From contig JYIP02000004.1 in NCBI GenBank assembly GCA_001051155.2, forward strand, positions 4,892,383-4,956,382: a stretch of DNA of 64,000 nt, read 5' to 3'. A program made the position numbers and the translations under genes. This stretch comes from Chrysoporthe austroafricana. Its lineage: Eukaryota > Ascomycota > Sordariomycetes > Diaporthales > Cryphonectriaceae. How positions within the stretch are numbered: position 1 is the first letter of the stretch; every line of letters starts with the position of its first letter. This document shows positions 33,869-46,509 of this stretch, one piece after another. The notes beneath the pieces were generated by a model. It was given only the letters and a program-made list of their open reading frames with translations. It was not told the origin of the DNA and did not search any database.

Positions 33869-35830
33869 TTTTGGGGTATTTCGGGCGCTTCTTGCTATTT
33901 GCTATGCCAGCCTTTTTGCTTGAGCATAGCTTTGCTGCCGATTCTTCTCGATTTTCTATAGCTTATGCTATTCTTTAGCCTTATCTTATATATATATGGA
34001 ATATGCCGTTATATAGCATTATTCCTATATAGTCTTTCCGTTAATATATATTCGTAAGCAGTTATTTAGTAGCCCGATATATGCGTTATTATTTTCAATA
34101 TGCAAGACTTTTCTGAGCTTTCCTCTCTCTTTTGTAACGGGATAAATCAATTAGTCCTATTCCCTAAATAGGAACCAATCGTATTTAACTTTCTTGCTGA
34201 AATATATCTAGCAGTTATAATAAATATAGCTAATCCAAGCAAGTTCGTAATAACGAGGGTATAAATGACTGATCTTTCCGTTTTCTTAGGGTAGGTATCC
34301 GCTATTCTGAAATAGTATGCTTTGGAAGAATTCTTTTATCGTAAGCCTATAAATAATATGCTTTATTTCCGTATATTTGGTTATCCATTTGCTACAATCC
34401 TGATAATTCTTTTGCTAATAGCGGGCTATTTCTTCCGTTAATTCCTTATTGGGGATTGGAATTAATAAGTTATCCGGCTATTTATTAAGGTATGCTAATT
34501 CTTCGACAGTATTGCTGGATAGCGATAATTCTTCCTTTATTATATTGCTCTATCGTTATTCCAGATAGTAATTCAAAAAGTACTTTCTCAAGTCTTCCCC
34601 GTTCTGTAAAAGCTTTTCGCTAAAGCAGTCGGAATCGCTATTTCGGATAACCGTATCATAAAGTGGGCCTTTTCTGCCTATAGCGAATTATCGTTATTCC
34701 CAAAGCTTGCGTAAGAACTATCCTGAACTTTCTTTTTCTGAAAAGTGCAGTACGCAATAATCGTAATAGCAGGCTGTCCAGTTAAAGCTGCTATAACTAG
34801 AGTCCGCTGCTTGCTCTAATAGAATATTTTTATTCAGCTAATTGGGTTCTTATTGCAAAGCGATATTAAGCTATTTCTTTAGGACTAGCTTCTATTCTCG
34901 CTTCTTTCATTCCTATTAACAATTGCAAGCGATATAGCCTTTCTTACCGCAATTGTAATAAGTAACCCCTTTGTATTGCTTACGTATAAGAGTATCTAAT
35001 TCTATAAGCCCAGCATATATAATGCCCGAATAGGCCGTACTATTTTTGCTTTTATATTAGAACTTGCGCTTCCCAGTATTTGGCTAATATCGCAAGGTAG
35101 TATTATAGTTCTTTTGCCGTTATTATTATCGTTCGTACAATCGGTTATCGATACGGATTGCTTTATTAATGAACTTACTAAGCTCCTTAAGTCGGTCTTT
35201 CTTATAGAGTTCGTTTTTGACTTCTTCTTTAAATCTTGCGTAATAAGCATCCATAAGAGGTTCGTCCTCGTAGCCGAAATAAGCAACGATCTGCCGGAAT
35301 TTCGCTATATAGTCCGCAGCCGAACCGGTTTGTCGAAATGCCTTTAGCTGCCGTATTACGGTATGTCGCTCGTCCGGGTTTCCAAAAGTCTTAATAAGGG
35401 CTAATTCGAAATTGGCATAGCACTGAAAGATGCGCTTGGTATCTTCCGAACGAAATTCCTTACTATTATCCAAATAATCGCGAAAGGTTGGTTCCTATTA
35501 CTGGAAGACTGTTCTTTCAAGGCAACTTCCCGCGAAATCGATCTTATTATAAGTAGTCCTAAACTGGGTCCCGTAATGCTTGAAATAGGCTTTGAGTTGC
35601 GTTAAGAAGGCCTGAAAGTCTTCCCGAATGCCTTTGTACGGGCCGGGTTTGTCAAGTTTGAAAGCTTTGGCCTGCTGGAAGGCGTTAAGGCGGATAATTT
35701 CGTTTTTGACTTTCTCAAATTGCTAATATAAAGCTACGTTCTATTATTAAAGTTGTTCGTTAGTAAGGACGACCGGAACCTCTTCTTGAAAGGCCTGGTT
35801 ATTAAATAAAGACAGGGTCTAGGGCGCTAT
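33851..35830 (-). pseudogene. GyA-3 gag (660 codons)
   Basis: From ATA at 35830 (for ATG) to TAA at 33851-33853, 1980 nt in frame. A 115-codon open stretch at 35126-35473 covers the capsid core DNSKEFRSEDTKRIFQCYAN and ALIKTFGNPDERH, then YIAKFRQIVAYFGYEDE. Knuckle near 34930-34970, slippery CCCAAAA at 33869-33875 (complement). Confidence 0.88.
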
Positions 35831-35892
35831 TATATCCTGAATATTGCTTAAGGGGTATATATTGGACTATTCTTGAATAAGAATTGTCAAAA

Positions 35893-36307
35893 TGTTATGA
35901 ATGCTGCAGCAGATCCTTAAATATATTATAAGGTTAAAGGGTTTATGCTAATAAGAGCGATACCGAGTATAATTTTGAGCTTTAAAACGAATTTACTGAA
36001 TCTCGCAATATTTATAAGCCAATATAGCTATTAAGTATAGGGTTTAATTGATATTTAGATTGATAATTGAAAATCCTATTTATTTACCTAGCTGGTAATT
36101 CTTCTAGCTTTATATATTTATCTTTTCAGTCTTTGGCTTATATTTGCTCGATAGGGCTTACGGTTGCTTACTGAGCCCCGGTAAGCTAGGCTGAGCCCTA
36201 GTAACCCTAACCCTAGCTTACGTAATCCTTGCGGGGTACGTGTTTCCATTGCCTGGTTTGATCCCAGGTTGGGGTTTTCTCTTCTTTCTGTATGTTAGTT
36301 TATAATA
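35893..36307 (-). repeat. GyA-3 5' LTR (415 bp)
   Basis: Pairs with 28999-29413; differences are transitions. The self-priming site lies next to it: AATTGTCAA at 35882-35890 on the plus strand faces TTGATAATT at 36060-36068 inside the LTR (8 of 9, the mismatch being a RIP-type transition). Confidence 0.92.
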
Positions 36308-36312
36308 TATGC

Positions 36313-38379
36313 AATAAGATAAAGTTAAAGCAATACGGAAATGGCTTATTCCGGGAAATATTAAAGATATTAGGGCATTCTTTGAATATGCTAATTTCTA
36401 TTAATAATTTATCCGGAATTATAGCAAGATCGCATACCCTTTTACAGATTTTACAAAAAAAGACCAAAAATTCAGATAGATTTCAGAAATACAGGAAACA
36501 TTTAACAAAATCAAAAAACGAATTATATCAAAACCAATTCTCTATAAAGCAGACCCAGAAAAACCCTTTAAAATTGAAACCGATATATCAAATTACGCAC
36601 TTAGCAAATAATTAAACTAGAAAGATAACTAAAAATATTTCAGGATTATAAGCAATTTCTCAAAAAAAATTAAATAGCCCAGAACTCAATTACGGCATTC
36701 CTAATAAGGAATTGATAGCAATTATCAAAGCATTCGAAAAATAATAACAATACTTGATCGGAACCAAGTACCAAATTATAATGTATTCGGATTATAAAAA
36801 CCTTATAATATTCATAACTACTAAAATTTTGAATAAACGATAGATTAGATAAGCAGAATTCTTCTCGCAATTCGATTTGAAAATTGTCTATTGCAAAAAA
36901 TCCGAAAATAGCAAAGCAAATGCACTTAGTAAACGATTAAACTATTAAGATTCAGAGCCAAAAGAATTCCAAAACATTTTCAAATAGGACAAAAACGGTA
37001 GCTTTGTAAATGAAATAAAAAAACTCAATACAATTATCAGAATCAATAGTAAATAAAGAAAGCCGGAAAATATAATTACCGAAAAATAAGACGAATATAT
37101 TAGGATTATGTATAGCATATTAGCATATAGCTATTAAGGGATTAGAGCTATTTACGAAAGGATTAAGAGGTATTAAAATTTATTAGAATTCCGATAAAGA
37201 ATTGAAAATATCTTACAGGAATGCAATAGCTATAAGAAGAATAAAATTGAATATTATAAACCTTATAAATTGCTTTAATTACTTTCTATCCTAAAGGCGA
37301 TTTGGTAATCTATTAATTGGGATTTTATTATTAAGCTATCCTTTTTACGAGAACTTTTAACCAAAATGCAATATAATAGCATTTTAATAATAGTTTGCAA
37401 ATTGAGCAAATACGCTTATTTCTTCCTTTATAAGAAAAGCAGTATAGCAAAGGACTTTGTATATATATTTCTGAGAATGGTTATAGCCAATTACAGTATG
37501 CTTAAAGAAATTATTTCCGATAGAGATAAAAAGTTCGTATCAAACTTCTAGACTTTATTTACGAAACTATTTGAAATATAATAAAAGATATTTATAGCAT
37601 TTTACTTGCAAACAGATAAATAAACGGAACGAATAAATTAAATTATTAAATAATATTTGTAATATTATATGAATTACGAATAGAATAACTGGGTAAGGCT
37701 ATTATTACTAGCATAATTCGCATATAATAATGCAAATACAAGTATAATAAAAAAATTATTATTTTATATACTTTATAGCTATAATCCGATAGCCTATTAC
37801 GACGAAATATCGGGAGCAAACGCAAAAGCTGCGGAAAAACGAATTAGAAAGATCAAAAAAGTCCAAAAAGAATTTCAGAAGGAATTAAAATTTATACAAG
37901 AAAGAATAACGGAATATGCTAATTCCAAAAGGATTAAAAGACCAATCTTACAAGAAAGGGATAAGGTTTATCTTATTCGATAGAAAGAATATATCAAAAT
38001 AATAAAATCTTTTTATTTATTAAATTATAAAAAACTAGGATTATTCAAAATCCTAAGAAAAATCTCAAATATCAATTTCGAATTTGTATTACCCTATAAA
38101 ATAAAAATTTATCCGGTATTTTATATTTTATTCTTCGAATTAATACCAAAATTAATCAAAACGGATAAAACTATCCAGATTGAAAATAACGAACTAGAAT
38201 ATAAGATTGAACGAATTCTCAAGTATTGCGGACCGGATTACGATCCCGAATACCTTATCAAATGGAAAAGGTACTTAACAAGCGAAAACTTATAAAAACC
38301 CAGAAATAACTTACAGAATGCGCTTTAAGCATTAGCAAATTACTTGGATAAATATAAAAAAGAGAGAGCTACGTATTAA
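36313..38379 (+). pseudogene. GyA-2 pol, second part: RT connection, RNase H, integrase, chromodomain
   Basis: Resumes directly after the duplicated TATGC. DIRAFFEYANFYQ, PFKIETDISNYAL (RNase H, first Asp kept), integrase zinc end (ECNS-x-KKNK) and core with SDRDKKFVSNF (37366-37551 open), GPF module and chromodomain EYKIERILKYCGPDY, YLIKWKRY. Apparent end TAA at 38377-38379; in this copy the Gln-stop of GyA-1 is read through by TAT AAA, so the real pol terminus is uncertain. Confidence 0.86.
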
Positions 38380-38382
38380 AGA

Positions 38383-39006
38383 CTAAGAAAGACGGCTAGC
38401 GCTAGTAAGATTAGCTGCTTTTCGAAAGTTAAGCTCCAAATCCAGTTCCGGCTAGTCAGATCCAGACCCAAATTGCTATAAAGCAGCATCCAGATCAAAA
38501 CTTTTGGGAAATAGACCTTTAGGGATTAAGACTTCCGCAGTATAACGCTTTGCCTTGGCAGTACGACGTTCTTTTTCAGCCTTTTCGGCTTCCATACGCT
38601 CTAGCTCTTCCATATCCGTAATACTTTGGCGAATAATACGTATTATTTTCTCAAACTATATGCGTTTCTGTTTTCGTAAGCGCTCGATTTCCAAAGCAGC
38701 ATTATGCAATCGCTTTTCGGCCGATTCAAAATAGTTTTCAAGATATTAATACTGAATGCTGATTTTCCGAATTTCGGTAGCAGAAAGGCTTTGCATATCG
38801 CAGCAAGAACGCTCTAACCGGATATATTTAGAATACCGAGAAGAATCGGAAAGCGAAATCTAGCATATCGCGATACTATAACCTTTGCAAAAAGAATAAG
38901 AAGGTATCTTTATAGCATTCCGGAAAATGAGAAATAGCAAGGAATTTTTCTTTTTGGTTTTTTCAGAACGAAATAACGAACGGATTCTAATAACCCTAGG
39001 AAATAT
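38383..39006 (-). pseudogene. ORF-Z of GyA-2
   Basis: 624 nt, 208 codons, from ATA at 39006 (for ATG) to TAG at 38383-38385. Retains SYSFCKGYSIAIC, ERSCCDMQSL, ALEIERLRKQKRI and PKSFDLDAAL. It ends immediately beside the pol frame (tail to tail). Confidence 0.7.
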
Positions 39007-39095
39007 CCTAATTAAGAAAATACGAAAATATATATAAGGAATAAAGTTTATTTACAAAAAAATTTTCGGGACGAAAACTTACAGGAAAGGGATAA

Positions 39096-39597
39096 TATTA
39101 TAAACTAGCAAGAAGTTCGGACCTTATAAACGAATCGAAATAAAGAAGGACCAAATATACTAAGAACTAATTACTATAATTATATAATCAGGGTTAGGGT
39201 TAGTTTTACTAATAAGGTTAGATAGCTATAGATATAAGTTATCCAGAAAAAATGATAAAGTTGGATAGCTATGAATATAAGTTATTTAGAAGAAATGATA
39301 AGGTTAAATAGCTATGGATATAAGTTATTCAGAAGTATTCCTTAGGAAATATAATAATAGGGAAAAAGATATAAGGATAGGGCATTCCTTTTCGAATAAA
39401 TAGATTATTAGAGAGTTTCTTAATTATTAATCTAAGTATTAATTGGACCTTATTATTAATAGCTATATTGGCTTATGAATATTGCGGCTTTCAGTAAACC
39501 TGTCCTGAATCTCAAGGCTATATTTGATACCGCTTTTATTAGCATAAACCTTTTGACTTTACAGTATATCTTAGGATTTGCTGCAGCGTTTATAATA
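39096..39597 (+). repeat. GyA-2 3' LTR
   Basis: 502 bp, preceded by the purine tract AGGAAAGGGATAA. Same 43-bp array as its 5' partner (39215-39345). Followed by TAAGC and then GyB-2 gag. Confidence 0.92.
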
Positions 39598-39602
39598 TAA
39601 GC

Positions 39603-41482
39603 GTATTTCTTTTCCTTTAACGGGAACCCAGAATCGGAATATTTTTAAATAAAGTTCTATTATAATTATTCCGGCCAACTTTATAAACTTTATAGCAAAA
39701 AGCATATTAATGCTCCAATCGGGTTTATCGGATTATTTGCAGCTTTTCAAAGAAAAAGATTATAAGGAAAAAAGATTAAATAAAAGAAAATCGGATAATT
39801 TTATTATTATCTTTTAGAAATACCCGACCGTTTCTTTCTTAATTATTAGCCTATTGGACTAGTTTTTGCAGCAACCCGAAATGAAAACAATTTACTAAAA
39901 TGGCTTTATTTCGGAAAAAGCAATATATATTAAGTTCAAGAAAATATTCCGATTGCAATAAGCTTTCAATATATAAGCGCCTTAATCGGAACTTATTAAG
40001 GAATTCTTTCTCGTTTCGGTTGCGAAATATTATGCTAGCAATAAATATCGCTTTACTAGACTAGCATTTCCTAATGCTAGAGAATGCATTCGGCAAATAT
40101 TTATATTAAGGGCAAGAAGTTAATTAAACTAAAGATTATTTTCGGGTTTCGAACCGGATATTGAAATTAACTTTAATTTCTAAAAAGAATTAATTAGTAA
40201 GCCAGATAAATTACCGGATTTATCGGATTCTAGCAATAATGAAAGCAATAATTTTCGAAACTTATTATTCGGCTATAAGCGATCCAAAAATCTTCGAGCT
40301 TATCGATCTAATTTATTTGAATTTATAGCATTGCCCATTAATATTAATAGGGAATTTAAGAATATAATTATAGAGCAATTCCGATTTTATAAGAATTGGA
40401 ATAATTATATTAATTTAATAATCGTATTTATTATAAATGGCAAAATTATTATCTGGAAAGACTTTTAAGCTTTTATAGACCGGTATAAAATATATATAGC
40501 TAGAAATGCAAAACGCGTTAAATATCTTAGCTTCCATTTACTTGCTTGCTTAGCTAAAATAATATATATCTGGTTCTATTTTATATTATTTTCCTAAAAG
40601 CGTAAAGATTTTATTTTGCATAAGCATAATTGGAACTAGTAGAAAAAATAATTAAGAAAAGATTTCTCTATACTGCAGAAAATTATAGAGAATTTGCTAA
40701 ATGCTTAATAATATTTTAAGAAAAACGTATAAAATAATTGCAATATTTTGGAATTTACCCATTATATCTATCGATTTATTAAGCTAACCGAATACCCAAA
40801 TTTATACTTAACCAGAAATATCTGGGATTAGATCGATAAAGAACTAATAACTAAATATTTCGATAAACTTAATTGAAATAAAAATGCGAAAGATTTCGAA
40901 AAACGTTTCAAGGCGAAATAAAAGATATAGCATATTCTCGAATTAAATTGCATAATAAGATTATCTCGTAAACCCGCGCAATTAGTATAGAAAGTTACGC
41001 AATCGGCTGCTAATTTTCCTAATATTAATATTTACTTCCTAGCTAATATATTCCCAGAATGCCTTGGAAAATTCAGGCCTTAAAAATTTGAATATTTATC
41101 TCGCCCAATAAGGATATTTAACTAGCTAAATCTATCCAAAAGTACTGGATATATTTCGGAATACGAATTCCGAAAGCTTTTACTAGAATAATAGCGAAAG
41201 CTAATAGATATTCGGAATTAATTACAGGAACGGATAGCTAGATAATAAAATATCTCTAATATAGCCAGGAAAATATTAACTAATACTATAGATAATAGCA
41301 AAAGTTTAATTTTAAAAAACCGAAATTTCTAATTATGCCTTTATTATCGATTCGTACGAAAAGATGCTAAAAGACATTTTCTAGTTAACCTTAGCAAATT
41401 TCAATATCAATAACGGAAAATTGCAATATAATCCAGATAAAAAGGATAAGCTGGCTCGAGAAAGCTATTTCTTTATAGACGA
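39603..41482 (+). pseudogene. GyB-2 gag, C-terminal part
   Basis: Continues 24120-24828. Central capsid-like block INREFKNIIIEQFRFYKNWNNY and IIIWKDF at about 40345-40470 matches GyB-1 gag. Ends where the solo LTR inserted (GACGA at 41478-41482). Confidence 0.75.
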
Positions 41483-41692
41483 TAATAATAGTAAACGTAC
41501 TGAAATATATTATAAAGCATAGTTTTTCCAAGAAAGTAAATTACGCTAAAGCCTATTAAGGCATTATATAAGCCCCCCGGTAAGGGTATAGCATTTACCT
41601 AGTAAATTTACTGCGTATTTACTAAAGGATTTACTATAAATTTACTAGGCGAATCCATTACGAATTCACTTCGTCTATAGGTTTTGCTATCA
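41483..41692 (-). mobile_element. Solo GyB LTR inserted in GyB-2
   Basis: A 210-bp LTR of the same family with GACGA on each side (41478-41482, 41693-41697) and no internal region. It is three bases longer than the other LTRs at one end (TAATAATAG). This is the product of LTR-LTR recombination of a third GyB insertion. Confidence 0.85.
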
Positions 41693-41697
41693 GACGA

Positions 41698-43949
41698 TCT
41701 GTTTATAGCGGATAGCAATAAATACGATAAAGAGACCGAAAACGGCAAAAACCTATAAAGGCAAGAAGACAAGTTAAAAGAATAAGCTAATAAGGAGAAT
41801 ATAATAATCGAAAACAATATTTGAATTTTTCGAGCCGAAAAGGCAAAACTATTAATAGACAAAAGTATATTTTATATTAAATACCCTATATAACTATCCA
41901 GTTAGCTATAGAATTTTCCTAAAATCGATATATAGAAAGGAGAAATCTTGGGATATAATATTCCTATACTTATAGTTAAGCCTTATTAAAGCAATAGCTA
42001 TACGTATATAAAAGCTATAGCTAGAGCATATCCGAATAGGCCGGATATAAAGGTTTGTATCGATATAAGCGCTAGTCGTTATGCTATTGCCAAGGAATTG
42101 CTAATATAATTTCTCAAAGCGAAAATAAATTGGAATATAAAGGCTAAATTCAGAAATATAAGCTAGTTGCTAGTAAAAGGCTAGGCTGAATTCGATTTGT
42201 ATTTCTAAAGCAATAAGTACGGCTATTTATTTATATTTCGTATTTGAATAAGAGCTTAGGTATTGGATTGGCTAGAAGCAAGTATCTTATTAAAATAGGA
42301 ATACAATATTCCTTACGAACTGGATATTCTGAATTCAGAATTATTTATACGATTTGGTTATTTTAGTAATGCTATAGCAAAAGTAAAGGTATTTGCCCGA
42401 ATATTAATACGATCCCGGCAAGCAAAAGCTGCAATTATTATAATAATGCTGCTCAAATCTTATAAGCTAGTTCTTATTAATATTAAGCGAATCCTAAAAA
42501 TATAACCTTTTTGTTTAAACCGAAACAGAAAGAGTGGATAAATTGCTTAATAAGCTACTAGATTAAGGAAGTCCTGGTAATAAATTAAGCGGCGACCCTT
42601 TTAAGAATCCAGAAAAACTAATTTCTAAAAACAATTAAATTATTCTAGACAGATTATATAATCCCGCTAGCAAATTACGATAACTATTATTATATCGCGC
42701 AATAATACCTCTTTTAACGAATTAAAAACGGATTATAGCTTTTAGGAAAGCTAAATTCAGATTAACTGTTATTTATTAAGTATATTTTCTAATAAATTGC
42801 GGAAATTACTAAAGAATAGCTGGAAGAGTACTAATTTCCGGATATAGAGATTCCCGAAATAAGAGATTATTTCGAAAATAATAATAAACTGGGAATTCGA
42901 AAAGATAAAGCTATTAAGGAATCGGAAATTGATTTCGGTATATATATTTGCAAGCATTTACTGGAATTTCTCTATAAAGTTATAGAGTTAATACAAGCAT
43001 ACGTTAGAGTTTTTAAAAATATAAGTCTCGTTAATATGCTAATCGATTAATAAATAAAAGTCGATTTGGTCGAAAGATAATAGAACTAGAAAATAGGATA
43101 AAAGCTATATTATTCAAATAAGGAAAATTAAGAAGTAATTAACGAAATTTTAGATAAGTTATATTAATAAAGTTAAGCTAAATAAGTTATAAGTGCAATG
43201 CTATTCGGTTTACCAATTTTTGTAATTTGGAAGAATATAAATGGCTAAAGGAAAGGATATATAATAGTTAATCTATACGTTTTGAATAAAATTTCAGTTC
43301 CCAATACTTACCCCTTATTATTATAATAAGAAGTTATCAAATAGCTAAAAGGAAAAATATATATTACAGTAGTAAATGCATAGCAATTTTTCTATTAATT
43401 CCTAATATATCCAGATTATAAAAACCGATTTACTATTATTAATTATTATAATCAAAAAAGGATAAAAGTTCTATTTATAAGATTTCGAAATTTATTATCC
43501 TATATTTAGCGTTTTATAAATTAATTCTTATAATTATATTACAAGTTTGCTTCCGCTTTTATAAATAATATTATTATTTATTCAATTATAGAATAAGATT
43601 ACTTGCGATATTTATAAACTATTTTCTCGCTATTTTTACGCAAAAATATTTTATTAGCTAGACTTAAGTCGTTTTTTGGATATCTTTTAGTCCAGATTTT
43701 AGGATTTAAAGTAAACAGATTCGGAATTTCCAATACAGAATACCGGATACAAGCTATTCGCGATTTAAAATTCTCTAAAATATTCCAATAACTAGAAAGG
43801 TTTATTGGATTTACAAGATACTTACGCTACTTAATTCCTAAATACAGTTATAGAATTAATCTATTTCAGAGAAGGAAAATTAAGATACTAAACGAGGCTT
43901 GCTAATCGAATTATTTACTTTTAAATATAAGATAGCGAAACTATATTAC
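41698..43949 (+). pseudogene. GyB-2 protease and RT
   Basis: Protease VCIDISASR near 42053-42079 (D-T-G-A mutated at Thr). RT with GKERK, VNLYVLNKISVPNTYPL (about 43268-43320), FINNIIIYS near 43558-43584 (both catalytic Asp changed), then SFFGYLLVQILGFKVNRFGI and ERFIGFTRYLRYLIPKYS. Interrupted at 43949 by GyA-4 (ATTAC duplicated at 43945-43949 and 51428-51432). Confidence 0.84.
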
Positions 43950-44449
43950 TGTTATAAACTAGCAAGAGGTTCATACCCTATAAGTGAATCGAGATAAAGG
44001 AAAACCAAGTATGCTAAGAACCAATTACCATGATTACATAATCAGGGTTAGGGTTAGTTCTACTAATAAGGATGGATAGCTATGGATATAAGTTATCCAG
44101 AGGAAACGGCAAGGATAGATAGCTATAGATATAAGTTATCCAGAAGAAACGGCAAGGATAGATAGCTATAGATATGAATTATTTAAAGGTATCCTCTAAG
44201 AAAGCACGATAACGAGAAAAGGATATAAGGATAGAGTATTTCCCCGAATACTTAAACCTTTAAAGAGTTCTTCAGTTATTAATCTAAGTATCAATTGAAC
44301 CCTACTATTGATAGCTATATTGGCTTATAAATATTGCGATACTTAATAAACCCGTCCTGAAGCTCAAGGCTATACTTAATACCGTTCCTATTAGCATAAA
44401 CCCTTCGACTCTATAGTATATCTTAGGATTTGCTATAGCATTTATAATA
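43950..44449 (+). repeat. GyA-4 5' LTR
   Basis: 500 bp, 43-bp array about 44068-44185 (GGATGGATAGCTATGGATAT and variants), telomere-like AGGGTTAGGGTTAG near 44043-44056. Self-priming pair AGTTATTAA in the LTR against TTGATAACT just after 44449. Confidence 0.92.
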
Positions 44450-44511
44450 TTTTGATAACTCTTATTCAAAATCGGTTCAGTATATACCTCTTGAGCAATA
44501 TTCAGGATATA

Positions 44512-46509
44512 ATAGCGCCCCAGATCCCGTTTTCGTCTAATATCCAGGCCTTTCAGGAAGAAGTACCGGTTGCCTTTACTAACGAATAGTTCTAGCAGCA
44601 AAATATGGCCCTGTATTAATAGCTTGAGGAAGTCAAGAACGAAATTATCCGCCTTAATGCTTTCCAGCAAGCCAAAGCTTTCAAATTTGACAAACTAGGC
44701 CCTTACAAAAATACCCGAAAAGACTTTCAGGCTTTCTTAACGCAATTCAAGGCTTATTTTAAGCATTATGGAACCCAATTCAGAATTACCTATAACAAAA
44801 TCGATTTCGCAAGAAGCCGCCTCGAAAGAACGGCCTTCCAGTAATAAGAACTAACTTTTCGCGATTATCTGGACAATAGTAAAGAATTCCGCTCAGAGGA
44901 TACTAAGCGCATCTTCCAGTATTATGCCAATTTCGAATTAGCTTTCATTAAAACTTTTAGAGACCCAGACGAACGACGTATTGCAATACGACAACTAGAG
45001 GCATTTCGATAAACCGGCTTAGCTGCAGACTATACGGCCAAGTTCCGACAAATCGTTGCCTATTTCGATTACGATAATAATCCTCTTATAGATGCTTATT
45101 ATGCAAGACTTAAAGAAAAAATTAAGGACGAATTCTATAAGGAAAACCGATTTGAAAAATTCAGTAAATTCATTAATAAGGCAATCCGTATCGATAACCG
45201 ACTATACGAACGATAGCAATAATGGCAAAAGAATTATAGCATTATCCCGAAATATTAGCCAAATATTGGAAAGCGCAAGTTTCAGTATAAAGGAAAAAAT
45301 AGTACGGCCTATTCGGGCATTACGCATGCTAGGCCTATAGAACTAAATACCTTTATACGAGGATAATATAAGGGAATTATTTATTACAATTGCGGCAAGA
45401 AAGGCTATATTGCTTGCAATTGTCGGTAAGAATAAAAGAAGCGAGAATGGAAGCTAGTCTTAGAAAGATAGCTTAGCGTCGCTTAATAACAGAAACCCAA
45501 TTAGCTGAACAAAAATATCCTACCAGAACAAGCAGCGGACCTTGATTACGGCAGCCTTAGCTAGACAATTTGCTATTAAAATTACTGCTTACTGTACCTT
45601 TCGGAAAAGAAAGGTTCAGGATAGTTCCCACGCAAGCTATAGAGATAACGATAGCTCGCTATAAGCAGAAAAGGCCCATTTTACGATACTATTATCCAGG
45701 ATAGTAATTCCGATTATTCTAGCGAAAAACCTTTATAGAATAAGAAAGATTTAGGGAAGTATCCTTTGAATTATTATTTGGAATAACGATAGAATAATAT
45801 AATAGAAGAAGAAATCGGTACTATATAACCAGGATTACCGATATCCAGCAATATTGCTAAAGAATTACTATACTTTAACAGATAGCAAGATAACCTACCA
45901 ATTCCAATCCCTAATGAAAAACTAACGGAAGAAATAGCCTATTATTAATAAAAAGATTGCTAAGATTGCAAATGGATAACCAAATATACGGAAATTGAAT
46001 ATATTATTTATAAGCTTATAACGAAAGAACTCTTCCAAAGCATACCATTTCAGAATAGCGAATGCCTATCCCAAGAAGATAGAAGGATTAGTTACTTATA
46101 CTCTTATTATTATAAACTTGCTTGGATTAGCTATATTTATTATAACTGCCAGATATATTTTAACGAGAAAATCAAACAAGATTGGTTTCCATTTAAGGAA
46201 TAGGATTAATTAATCTATCCCGTTACAGAAGAAAAGGGAAGATTCAGAAAAGTCTTGCATATTGAAGATAATAATGCATATATTGGATTACCAGATAACT
46301 ACTTACGGGCATGCGTTAATAGGAAAACTATATGGGGATAATGCTATATAATAGCATGCTCTGTATACGTATAAGATAAAGCCAAAGAGTGGTATAGGCT
46401 GCAAAAGATCGAGAAAAATCGGCAGCGAAGCTATATTCAAGTAAAGAAGCTAGCATAATAAGCAGCGAGAAACGCTCAGAATACCCTAAAAGGGAAGGAT
46501 TGCTTGTAA
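44512..46509 (+). pseudogene. GyA-4 gag (666 codons)
   Basis: 1998 nt in one frame from ATA (44512, for ATG) to TAA at 46507-46509. Knuckle YYNCGKKGYIACNC about 45382-45423 with first Cys and His as Tyr. C-terminal region rich in WYRLQKIEKN-type sequence. The slippery site is CCTAAAA at 46485-46491, one C-to-T away from the CCCAAAA seen in the other copies, in a CpA context. Confidence 0.88.

Larger units (their letters stand above)
28999..36307 (-). mobile_element. GyA-3: full-length GyA (short-LTR subtype) inside GyA-2
   Basis: LTRs 28999-29413 and 35893-36307 (415 bp each), TATGC duplicated at 28994-28998 and 36308-36312. 7309 bp. The youngest layer in the nest by position, with better preserved motifs. 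Its LTR and ORF-Z belong to a subtype shared with GyA-5 and distinct from GyA-0/1/2/4. Confidence 0.95.
24829..39597 (+). mobile_element. GyA-2: full-length GyA in GyB-2 gag, itself split by GyA-3
   Basis: LTRs 24829-25330 and 39096-39597 (502 bp each), TAAGC duplicated. GyA-3 sits in its RT. Native length without GyA-3 is 7455 bp. Confidence 0.94.

Noticed and set aside
44305..44670. Minus-strand frame of 121 codons across the GyA-4 5' LTR and gag start
   Set aside because: Antisense of LTR and gag; no counterpart conserved in other copies and no motif, unlike ORF-Z.
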